From the NCBI GenBank assembly GCA_000149265.1, contig CH003237.1, positions 123,109-187,108 of the forward strand: 64,000 nucleotides of DNA, given 5' to 3'. Below, piece after piece: positions 55,401 to 64,000 of the stretch; the first letter of the stretch is position 1; each line of letters starts with the position of its first letter. Below the pieces are notes generated by a model. It saw only the letters and a program-made list of their open reading frames with translations. It was not told where the DNA came from and searched no databases. The position numbers and the translations under genes are program-made. This DNA is from Ciona savignyi. Lineage: Eukaryota; Chordata; Ascidiacea; Phlebobranchia; Cionidae.

Positions 55401-58400
55401 ACGTTACCCCTACACTATACATGGCCCTTGTAAGATGTTAGATATTTTCTAAAATTTTTAAGTTTTAAATACATTGCTACTTTTCTAATATGATCGTTCC
55501 TATGTACAATTGGACTTCTTGTGTTGTACAATTGGAACCTCCCACAGTTAACCCACGACCCCCCATATAATAACCCCCATTCCTGCACATAGTTAACCCC
55601 ACAACCCCCCACATAATAACCCCCATTTCCCCACATAATTAACCCCACAACCCCCCACATAATAACCCCCATTCCCCCTAATCCCACAACCCCCACATAA
55701 TAACCCCCCCCATTCCCCCACATAATTAACCCCACAACCCCCTACATAATAACCCCCCATTCCCCCACATAGTTAACCCCAACCCCCATATTAGGTATGC
55801 GACAACGGGAAGGAACTACTGGACTTCCTGCAAAAACCCACCAACCCAAGTTCTGATGAAGTCTTGAAGCTCATTGACTACAGTGGAGCTTCCCAGCAAG
55901 TGCTCGACAGCATTCATAATGTAAGTCTCTTGTGTAGAGGAAGCTCAAACTGATACATCTTTAGGGCAAACTGATACGTAAGGCAAACTGATACATCTTT
56001 AAAACAATTTTCCGCTTTAGGATAAGATATCCATGTTTTATCCCTCATGAATGGGAAAATGCCTCATCTTTATAAATAGGATAATGTTTTCTTTCTGTGA
56101 ATGGAGAACGCAGCACGGCCGTATCACTTGAGTAGTCGTCAATTTTCTGGATGTTTCTATGCAATGTGTTGTGCATGAATGATATATTCTTTTAGTTTCA
56201 GTACCCATTAGTCTAGCGGATTCAGAATATGTATCTCAGCCAAGATTACAAGGAAACAGCTTTATTTACAATAAGTTTTGCAACTAACCTCAGAATAATC
56301 TTGCCTTGGGTAAGAATCGAAGTTAAGATTTGGGATTAGCACCGCTATGCTCTGACCACTAAGCTACCAACACTTAGGGTCAACACTGTGCAAAGAACGA
56401 TATTTAATCATCAAAGTTTGCATGGCGTACTGCCATAACATGGAACAGTAACATTTTTACTGGCTTTACGTTGTAGGAGTTATTGATATAAAGATTAAAG
56501 ATTTGACGTTAAAGTCAGTTGTGTCCAATCATTAGCTGTAGGTGGTAGGTTCAAAACCAACTGCCAGCTACATAATTACATGCTTTCACAAAATATAAAC
56601 TATATATAACTGTCCTTTCTATTAAAGTTAGTCAAGTAACTGTAGCGTTTCTGGCACAATTTATTCCAATAACTTCTAAGTTTGCTAACCACACAAAGAA
56701 AATGATTTTCCTTTGTGCCAAAAATTAATAGAAAATCATAAATAATCAAAGAAACGCAGGAAATAAAGGGAACTCGGCGATTGTCAAAATATGTAAAGAA
56801 ATTGAATTAACTGCATAGAAACCAAAATGAAACTACATAACCAAAGTTTGTTTTACGTCAGGTATTCCACCACCACCGTGAGTTGGAGAAACGTTGGAAT
56901 GAGCGCAAAACAACGTTAGCTCAGCGACACCAACTAAGAGTTTACGAACATGATGTCCATCAGGTGATTTAGCTTTCCTTTTTACTTTTGTTTTAAAACT
57001 TTGTAGTTCACATATTGATCTTTGATTCACTGGAACACGTGATCATACCATCCTGAGATAAACTTGACGAGCATCACCTGGAAATGTGTTTATGAGACTT
57101 GTTTTTGTACGTTTGTGTAACAAAAAAAATTGGAAAAAAAACTAAAATATTTCGTATTATGTTGCACACCTTTTGATAATAAAGTTGTATAATAATACAA
57201 ACAAGAAACAAAAAATATTGTTCTAACTATTAAACCAACGATAACCAAACTGTTAGCACTAAGTATCAACTCCATAAACAATCATTGCAAAGTCGTAATC
57301 TAAAACACATAACCCAATGACTAAAACAGGGGTGGGCAACTTGTCTAGTCGGCGGGCCAGATGTGGGATAATAGAGTCCTCGATAGACAGGATTATTACA
57401 TGAATAGTATTTAATACAGAGTATGGTTAGATACAGTCTGCAGGCCGGTCAAATCTTTTCACTGGCCAGACCCAGCCCGCTGGCCGTATGTTGCCCATGC
57501 CATGTATAAATTAAGATGATTCAAAATTATTATTAATTTAATTTTTAATCAATGTGAACATATGTTATGGCTTTATATGGTTTACTTGGACAATTTACAA
57601 TCGTATAATTATGGTCCAAACGTCACAACAGTAATTAGAAGGTTTTAAACGTTTCAAACTACTTGAGATAATGGCCGCTATGAATAATTGATCAACTGAC
57701 CTTTCCTAAGCGACTTTAAGTAAATGACCTTTCCTTAAGTAAATATGACTGGACTGCAGAAAGCATTATTAGGTTCAAGCTTAATACAGCTTAATGGTCT
57801 TCGCAAAACACAGAAAGCCAGATTATTACTTTTCATTTTGCTTTTTAAAAATTTTAAATTCGGGAACATTTCTTAATAAAAATCTGTTTTGCATTTGGTT
57901 TTTACCAACCTAACAGAACAAATCCCAGTTATAGCTATGCTGGCAAAACGTTGTTAATACTGTGATGTATTAGTGCTTATAGTGGAATAATTTAAAATTA
58001 AGTGCTCATGCTGGAACAAAATTATTTTTATTTATAAAAATTTTGATTTGAAATTGAAAAAAAGTGGATTTTTTTTTCTGTTAACAGTGATGATCATTAT
58101 TATAATTAATAATTACAATGTAATTCCTTATTTTTTTTGTTATTTAAAAAAAAAAAACATTTTTTCTTGCCCTTTAAGTATATTTATATCGATTTAAAAT
58201 TTTAGATACGAAATTATACATTCTCAAATTTTTCGATTTTTTCTATGATAACGGTATATAACCCCGGGGAATCCCCCCGCCCCAGGTACTCCAATGGATA
58301 TCGGAACACGGGGAGGCATTCCTCGCCAAATATTCCGGGATCGGGAAGTCGCTCCACCGCGCCACTCAGCTCCGTAAACGACACGAGGACTTCGAGGAAG

Positions 58401-61400
58401 TGGCGCAGAACACCTACACGAATGCCGAGAAGCTTCTAGAAGCAGCGGAACAACTGGCACAGAGTGGAGATTGCGACCCCCACGAGATATTCCAGGTTTG
58501 GTCAAACTGCCGGGAAATACTTATTCTTAGTGTTTCTAAATTGCTTAAACATTTAATTCGGCCACCACTTATTGGAAATTTTACCGAATCTATAAATTCA
58601 AAAATTTTGACCAAACTAGTTTGGTTCTGTTAAAATAGTGATGATATTTGTTTTTTGAACTTGAAACAAATTTTTTGGGACCTTATAACATTTTAACATT
58701 TTTATTTCACCCACATTATGACATCACCCACAGTATGTTATCACCATATTATGACATCACATCAGTATATTATAAACAACATCATGACATCACACACAAT
58801 ATGACACCACAACATTATGACATCACCACATTATGACACAACAACACTATGACAACAAAATACATTATGACATCACTACATGACATTACCCATATTATTA
58901 CATTACCACATCATGTCATCCTCACAGTATAATATTACACATTATGACATCACACAGGTGGCACGAAACCTCGAGGAACAAATCCGAGACTTTGTGAGAA
59001 GAGTGGAACGTCGGAGGAATATACTGGACATGTCGGTGTCGTTCAACACTAATTTAAAGGAGGTCGGTTGCTTAACATTGTCCCATTAACTGTATATCAC
59101 ATAACTGGGTTTAGAACGTTTCTTTTTGGGGTTTAGAATGGGTTTAGAACGTTTCTTTTTTGGGGTTTAAAATGGGTTTAGGACGTTTCTTTTTAAGAAT
59201 AAGGTTATAAACAGAAAGTAATTCTGTTAGCTTGCGTGGTAACAGTTGATTATTTAGTTGAGACTAACTGGGCTACGACATATTCAGATATAGCCCTAAA
59301 TCTTGAACTACATGGGTGGAGTTTTATCAAAATAATGTTTGTGGTTGGACGACACAAAGTTATCACTAAAAGTTCTCATATTTGTTATGGGTATTATTCG
59401 TGTAGTAATATTTTACTACATTACCACATTTATACCAGTGGTCCCCAACCCTTCTGCTTCGGATCAGTGAAGATTCAATAATTTTACTGCGGCCCAGTAA
59501 GGGCAATGTTGATTATTTGCACACAAAGCCTCCGAGAAAAACGTGCTACAAGCGACTTTGTAACATCACAAGTAGGCTTGTAACATTATTAAAACAAAGA
59601 ACTTTTAGTAATTTGCAAATCAATTGAGCAAGAAAAAACTGTGCAACACAAAAATAATACAAAAAAAATAAGTTTTTAAGGATGGGGTCCACTGCTTTAG
59701 ACTACCAAGGTAAACTTTTATTATAAACACAAGTTTTTGAGGATAGTAGATATCATTTTATCAATAAATATCTCTGTTTGGTCTGATGGGCTTTAATTGT
59801 GCATTAACAACTAAGTAGCTTTTAAAGTTGACGGGTGAACTTTTCTAACCTGATTTTACTGCACAGCTCATGTTAGTAATTTACTAGCCGATCACTTAAC
59901 AATTCGCCCTTTTTCAACACCCACCCAGCTGTGGAATTCCCATGACGGAGTCAAGTCCGATCTCCGAGAAGATGAGGTAGCAGACTCACTTGAGGGCGCT
60001 CAGGACCGGATGGAACGTTTCCGGCGGCAACGGTATCGACTCATCGAAAACTTTATAGCGAGTCAGCAAGAAGCAAAGAATTTGCTTCACCATTTAAGGT
60101 GATGGGTTTGTTGTTAATTTATTAAAGAAAACATGTCAAAGAGTATGTAATCGAAACTCACTGCTTGGTATGCGATTGTGTTTGGGTAACACATTTAAAG
60201 GATGACTTAAATGAAATTAAACTTCATTGTATACAACACATTGCAAAGTTCTGTATTAATCCTTCTAAAGTCTAGTTCATGTTATTCTTCATATTTTTAA
60301 AGTTGACCTTTAAAAACAAGTACCAGTTGACCTTTAAAAACAAGTAACAGTTAAAATGAATCCTCTTCTTTAATAATTCTAGTTATTAGGTATAATTCCG
60401 TATTCATAGGTTTCGATAAGCCAATAAACCGTGACTTCCCGCAGATGTGCAAGCGTAGAAGACACTCGTCGGGACATGACACCTTCCATCCAGCATATGG
60501 AGACTGTAATCCGACAACTTCAAAATGAACAAAGCAAATTTGAGGATTATTGTACCGAACATGAAGGGAGGTTGGACCTGGCGCTGCAGTTCCGAGCGTA
60601 TGAACGTGAGGCATCAGAGGTGGGATGTCGTACAACTTATCTGCAGATATATACCGGGACAATATTATCCACTTTTACATACTGGGACAATGCTACCTAC
60701 TTTTACATACTAAAACACCTATTATCTGCAGGTATATATGGGGACAATACTATTTACTTTTACATACTGGGGCAATACTATCTACTTTTACATACTAGAA
60801 CACTTATTATCTGCAGTTATATACTGGGACAATACTATTTACTTTTACTTTTAGAACACTTTTTATCTGCAGTTATATACTAGGACAATACTATTTACTT
60901 TTACTTTTAGAACACTTTTTATCTGCAGTTATATACTGGGACAATACTATCTACTTTTACATACTAGAACACAATATACTATTTAAACACACTACTATAT
61001 ACCTTTACATACTTTAAACTTGTGCTTTCATAATTGTTTTGTTTAATACTCTAAATAAAAAAATAGTAACTAAATATTAAAGTATCAGCTCTTGTACAAA
61101 TCTAATTAAAGTACCTAACTTTTTAGATAGTCACATATTTCAACACATCAAGGTTGGTTAAAATATTATTTTAAGTTTTAAGTTCATTTATTTTATGAAT
61201 AAGACGAGTTCATATTTTGGTTTTATTTTGTTTTACATTCTTTTGTTCATTTGTTTTTATTCAAACTGGCAGTTGTGTGTGAGTGTAAATACTTTGGATG
61301 AATACCTGATGTAGCATGGTTTCAGATCAGAAGGTAATAAGTTCATGACCTACCACCTGCTATTTATAAGTGTTTTTGGTCAAGCGATTAAAGCCTATAT

Positions 61401-63376
61401 TTTTAAAATGTCTAATAATTTTATTTACTTTTTGTTCCAATCGTCATTCAAATAAAAAAATAGTTTTTTTAATTCCTGTATTTTCTGCCTATATCTCTCC
61501 TACAGAAGTAAGGTGCTTCTAAGTTGCCCTCTAATTTAACGTAACTATTATTAAAAAAGTTACAAATTATGAACTTATATTTTCACCTCTGTTGTTTGAA
61601 ATCCAAATTTGTAATTTTTTTAATTTAAAATTTCATAAATTAAAAAATAAAACTTCCACTAGATGTTGCTAGAGCTGAACAACTGGTCGGATGACATGTC
61701 GCGGTTGAACGCAGATCTTCCCATGTTCGTCGAAGCGTCACTCGTTGAGCAGCGATTGTCACAATCGATCCGTCGCTACGATAACATGCATTCCCGGACA
61801 CTCGGTGTCGCCAACAGAGCTCAGGAGATCATAATGCATTTGGATCAATCAGGTTGGTACGATTATGGCCGAACTTGTTTTTTTTTGCTAGCTATCCATT
61901 GCTGTATTCTGTATATATCCCAATTATGCATGTTATAAATCATGATGTTTTATTCTATGTTAAAATTATATTAAAAACGTACACAGATTAAGCAGAAAAT
62001 TAGTTAACATTGAGGGCTGTAATTTAGTAGTCAAGGGTGGATTTTGCACCCCTGGAATCCCACATTTCACGCCTATACTTAGACAAACAAATGACCAATT
62101 GATTTATCCAGTGGCCCTGGGTTCAAAGTGCGACCTGACAAAAGTTTGGTTTAACAACAGTTACCTTTTTTCGACTGTGAAAATGTGGTGTCTTTGACCA
62201 ATATTTTTGTTGGTTTAAATCACCAGTGCTGGTCAAAAGTATTAACCAACCTACGTTCTTGTAATTAATCACATCCACTCAAGTGTTATGTACTAATATG
62301 TGGGTCAAACCGACACAAAGTAACCAGGGCCAAAAATCCATCAAATTTTGAGTGAGTAAAAATTCACCCGCGTGTGGAAGCTCATGCGAGTAAATCTTTT
62401 ACGCGAGTATTGGGAGTAATTAGAGACTCCAGTATTCAAATGTGTCTCCAGTATTCGAGTGTGTATAATAAAAAGGGTCGCAATGATAAGAATTTGTTTT
62501 TTTACTACCCTAATATGCCAGTTGAAAAGAAAACGGTCGCGGTAAACTTTAATTAGTTTTTTATTTGCAAGAGTAAATTCTTACTCGCGTGGCTTTTTGG
62601 CCCTGGTAACCCTCTTCCACATAAGTGACCATAGGTAAACCTGGATACCCACTACACCCCCAGATCTCGACATAGTATGCCGGGGTAACATATCGATATC
62701 GGTTCGTGTGCGCGAGTTATCAGAGCTCCTGCAGAGCAGAATTAAAGAGTTGAACAGCAAGTCGACTTCCCATCGTGGGAAACTGGAGCGATGTCTGCAC
62801 CTGAGACAACTAGAAACCTCTGCAGCTCAGGTATTTTCTTTGTTTGCATTTTCTGACCCAATGTCTTCACACTCTCCCTTCAAGTGTTGATCCCCCTAAT
62901 TTTAGTTAACTGATCCTTACTCCAAAACTTTCCTGCCATTCCGCCTTACATTGTACTTTAAACAGATTTTTTTTATCCAATCCACGCTCAAACTCCCTAA
63001 TATTTCAGGTAACTTTACCCCATAATTTCCTGCAATTTCACTCAATGTTATTCACAACTAGTTTTTGCCAAAACTTTACCCAAATTTACCCTGTAATTTA
63101 ATGCAATTTTGATTTCACTTCCCCATTCTGTTTAGCCATCTACTTTTTTTCCATTTTTACCACCTCCCCACCCAGGTTCAATCTTGGATATTTTCCGGGG
63201 AAGAAACACTACGTTCCGCCTCATTGGTTCTGACCAATCAGAGGAGTTCGGAACAATGCAAGATAGTCTCGGAGAAGTCGGTGGCGGTGTCGGAGAAGAC
63301 GAGGGACAATGTGGTTCAAGTTCAAGCTGGGGCTGCGAGGTTGAGGGGGACGGAGTATGGGGAGGTGGCTCGTGAG
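43478..63376 (+). CDS. TRIO: TRIO/Kalirin-family Rho GEF, 5' half (SEC14 and spectrin repeats); continues past the window
   Basis: Eighteen phase-consistent exons: 43478-43544, 44097-44211, 45049-45241, 45700-45921, 50516-50648, 51987-52168, 53389-53511, 54036-54181, 54828-55029, 55795-55920, 56862-56963, 58286-58495, 58958-59062, 59929-60098, 60445-60619, 61663-61852, 62664-62830, 63176-63376. They encode 943 residues with no stop. The start MADRRRAIDLESLLKEKI leads into a SEC14/CRAL-TRIO lipid-binding domain (to about residue 160; GGPILTFPA, VVIDMRGSTWNAVKPLL, IIKPDNFWQKQRTNFGS). Spectrin repeats fill the rest, with strong TRIO matches such as MFDWIKQNRALF, LRKRHEDFEEVAQNTYTNAE and IRDFVRRVERR. 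The DH-PH GEF domains and any kinase lie beyond 64000. TRIO proteins activate Rac/RhoG in axon guidance and migration. Invertebrates usually have one gene for both TRIO and KALRN, so the symbol covers the pair. Confidence 0.95.
43588..44036. mobile_element. Palindromic MITE, family E (copy 4), split by a nested element
   Basis: Left arm 'gaaaaaactaaaagaaggga', right arm 'ttcccttcttttagtgtttc'. The interior 'ggcagggttaaaatta' is interrupted at 43734 and resumes at 43973. In TRIO intron 1. Confidence 0.8.
43734..43972. mobile_element. Family F MITE nested in a family E MITE
   Basis: 239 bp with inverted ends ('ctaaatactacaggaccgc' and 'ggtcctgtagtttttagagg') and an array of 'gcgcttggatcgctt' words. 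'taaaatta' stands on both sides (43726-43733 and 43973-43980). Deleting the element and one repeat restores the uninterrupted family E sequence. Confidence 0.88.
44833..45003. mobile_element. Family F MITE, partial
   Basis: The left arm 'gcggtacctctaaatactac' with the 'gcttggagcgcttggatcgc' array is complete, but the right arm is replaced by 'ccgttaattcgcagccctag', resembling the terminus near 14060-14093. In TRIO intron 2. Confidence 0.6.
46590..46695. repeat. ~38-bp tandem repeat in TRIO intron 4
   Basis: 'ccaaaatatgtacattataa' plus 'atgtaatatattagt' occurs twice exactly, with a third decayed unit. Confidence 0.8.
47190..47370. repeat. ~20-bp minisatellite in TRIO intron 4
   Basis: About nine units of 'atacaacatataacccaatt', with alternation between 'tcat' and 'tata' linkers. 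It ends about 40 bases before the target duplication of the next transposon. Confidence 0.85.
47413..49533. mobile_element. 2.1-kb hAT-like transposon in TRIO intron 4
   Basis: Ends 'cattggcgccaagt' and inverted 'acttggcgcctatg' (right end reads 'cttggcgcctatg'), with 'aatagact' repeated at 47405-47412 and 49534-49541. Subterminal 'gggagtgc' words occur at both ends. Short open frames (48565-48786, 48792-48983) show no transposase motif, so it looks non-autonomous or decayed. It accounts for nearly half of the 4.6-kb intron. Confidence 0.85.
50695..50995. repeat. 25-bp minisatellite in TRIO intron 5
   Basis: About twelve units of 'agtgttgccaaacacacatt' plus 'tatac/taaac', starting about 45 bases after the exon 5 donor. 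The long open frame across it is a product of the repeat. Confidence 0.9.
51150..51230 (+). repeat. SINE-A central fragment
   Basis: 'aacacattgcaatagcttcc', 'atgtgggcacgaggtaatcc' and 'gatgattacccgc' match the middle of the family. Confidence 0.5.
51675..51895. repeat. Family H element, diverged copy
   Basis: Contains 'gagtaagaatttactc', 'attgcgaccatttttattat' and 'acacacgggtgaattcttac', the same words found in reverse order at 62325-62605. Confidence 0.6.
53768..54038. repeat. 27-bp minisatellite running into the TRIO exon 8 acceptor
   Basis: Ten units of 'acataacccaaccccataca' plus 'gagcccc'. The last unit's 'catacag|agc' is the real splice acceptor (exon starts 54036). At least six earlier units carry the same 'cag|agc'. 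Confidence 0.93.
55545..55794. repeat. Minisatellite abutting the TRIO exon 10 acceptor
   Basis: About seven units of 'cacataattaaccccacaac' alternating with 'cacataataaccccc' end directly in 'ccccatattag|GTATGC'. Confidence 0.88.
56024..56228 (-). repeat. SINE-A, rearranged copy
   Basis: 'gataagatatccatgtttta', 'tgaatgggaaaat', 'caatgtgttgtgcatgaatg' and 'gtacccattagtctagcgg' are in family order with an internal duplication of the tail. Confidence 0.5.
56270..56390 (-). repeat. tRNA-like sequence, likely SINE or tRNA relic
   Basis: Minus strand has a good A box and D-arm ('tagcttagtggtcagagcat') and a weaker box B ('acttcgattcttaccc'). No acceptor stem closes, so it is not called as a functional tRNA. 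Confidence 0.35.
57327..57503. mobile_element. hAT-like MITE with 'caggggtgggcaac' end
   Basis: The left end matches a widespread hAT terminus, and the right end 'gttgcccatgcc' is its approximate inverse. 'ggcgggccag' and 'ggccagacccagcccgc' are inverted subterminal parts. Target duplication is unclear. In TRIO intron 11. Confidence 0.7.
58690..58957. repeat. 'attatgacatcacc' repeat running into the TRIO exon 13 acceptor
   Basis: About fifteen loose copies of a 14-18 base unit; the final one, 'attatgacatcacacag', ends exactly in the acceptor AG at 58956-58957. Confidence 0.85.
59436..59694. mobile_element. hAT-like MITE with 'cagtggtccccaacc' ends
   Basis: Left 'cagtggtccccaacc' and right 'ggatggggtccactg' are inverted. 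Flanks 'atttatac' and 'ctttagac' agree at six of eight positions. 259 bp in TRIO intron 13. Confidence 0.75.
60630..60985. repeat. ~53-bp repeat just after the TRIO exon 15 donor
   Basis: Units of 'atctgcagttatatactggg' plus 'acaatactatttacttttac' and 'tagaacac' repeat about six times, starting some 20 bases into the intron. Confidence 0.88.
62325..62605. mobile_element. Family H MITE
   Basis: Inverted ends 'cagggccaaaaatcca' and 'tggctttttggccctg', with 'gagtaaa...ttcaccc' and 'agtaaattcttactcgc' subterminal words. 281 bp in TRIO intron 16. Flanking 'gtaac' is shared, but a full target duplication is not evident. Confidence 0.75.
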
Positions 63377-64000
63377 GTGGGTCATGTGGGGTTAAAGGGG
63401 GGTGAGGTATGAGGCTCGTGAGGTGGGTTAGTGGGGTTAAAGGGGGGTGAGGTATGAGGCTCGTGAAGTGGGTTAGTGGGGTTAAAGAGGGGTGAGGTAT
63501 GAGGCTCGTGAGGTGGGTTAGTGGGGTTAAAGGGGGGTGAGGTATGAGGCTCGTGAGGTGGGTTAGTGTGGTTACAAGGGGGGTGAGGTATGAGGCTCGT
63601 TAGGTGGGTCATGTGGGGTTAAAGGGGGGTGAGGTATGAGGCTCGTGAGGTGGGTTAGTGGGGTTAAAGGGGGGTGAGGTATGATGCTCGTTAGGTGGGT
63701 CATGTGGGGTTAAAGGGGGGTGAGGTATGAGGCTCGTGAGGTGGGTCATGTGGGGTTAAAGGGGGGTGAGGTATGAGGCTCGTGAGGTGGGTTAGTGGGG
63801 TTAAAGGGGGGTGAGGTATGAGGCTCGTGAGGTGGGTTAGTGGGGTTAAAGGGGGGTGAGGTATGAGGCTCGTTAGGTGGGTCATGTGGGGTTAAAGGGG
63901 GGTGAGGTATGAGGCTCGTTAGGTGGGTCATGTGGGGTTAAAGGGGGGTGAGGTATGAGGCTCGTGAGGTGGGTTAGTGGGGTTAAGGGGGGGTGAGGTA
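63366..64000. repeat. 45-46-bp minisatellite starting at the TRIO exon 18 donor
   Basis: About fourteen units of 'ggctcgtgaggtgggttagt' plus 'ggggttaaaggggggtgagg' and 'tatga' run to the window end. The first unit is the real exon end and donor (GGCTCGTGAG|gtgggt, junction 63376/63377); most later units repeat those 16 bases exactly. Confidence 0.95.

Noticed and set aside
55415-55735. Glycine-rich minus-strand open frame
   Set aside because: Antisense of the C-rich array before TRIO exon 10; no splice or domain evidence.
56270-56390. Functional tRNA gene
   Set aside because: A and B boxes are present but no acceptor or anticodon stem pairs properly; treated as a tRNA-derived relic. The same applies to SINE-B heads.
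63382-63931. Minus-strand open frames rich in Pro-His-Thr repeats
   Set aside because: They are translations of the 46-bp minisatellite in a TRIO intron; composition and periodicity come from the repeat.

Overview
The window reads as a compact animal genome, most likely an ascidian tunicate of the Ciona type. This is an inference from five clearly metazoan, intron-rich, AT-rich protein genes, short introns, tRNA-derived SINEs, many small hAT-like elements and intronic minisatellites. There are two 100-base assembly gaps (12176-12275 and 25120-25219). No organism name can be proved from the sequence alone.

Layout, left to right. 1-2679 holds no gene that I can support. 2680-7283 (+) is the 3' part of a TSPEAR-like gene (thrombospondin/laminin-G fold, then seven EAR repeats). 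7284-15221 is gene-free and built largely of repeats: a 22-bp minisatellite, two SINE insertions, and nested DNA transposons at 10197-11535 and 13157-14302. 15222-20131 (+) is an eight-exon atypical HSP70 that stops after the substrate-binding beta domain and has changed nucleotide-site residues. 22918-28922 (-) is an SLC22-type organic ion transporter. 31518-38375 (-) is PPP1CB, the beta/delta catalytic subunit of protein phosphatase 1, with one apparent 1-base frameshift. 39803-40792 (-) is a complete intronless DNA polymerase beta. 43478-63376 and beyond (+) is the 5' half of a TRIO/Kalirin-family gene (SEC14 domain plus spectrin repeats); the GEF domains lie past the window end.

The genes are unrelated housekeeping, signalling and transport functions and show no sign of working as one pathway. 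POLB and TRIO are divergently arranged; POLB and PPP1CB are in tandem on the minus strand about 1.4 kb apart.

The most unusual signal is a recurrent one: tandem repeats that overlap or directly abut splice junctions. They occur in HSP70 (32-bp duplication carrying a 3' splice site), PPP1CB (exon 6 acceptor and exon 7 donor) and TRIO (exon 8 acceptor, exon 18 donor, and arrays abutting exons 10 and 13). In the clearest cases each repeat unit carries a copy of the splice site, so the spliceosome faces a ladder of decoys. A second theme is a dense layer of short hAT-like elements, several with intact 8-bp target duplications, one of them nested in another with the empty site reconstructible.
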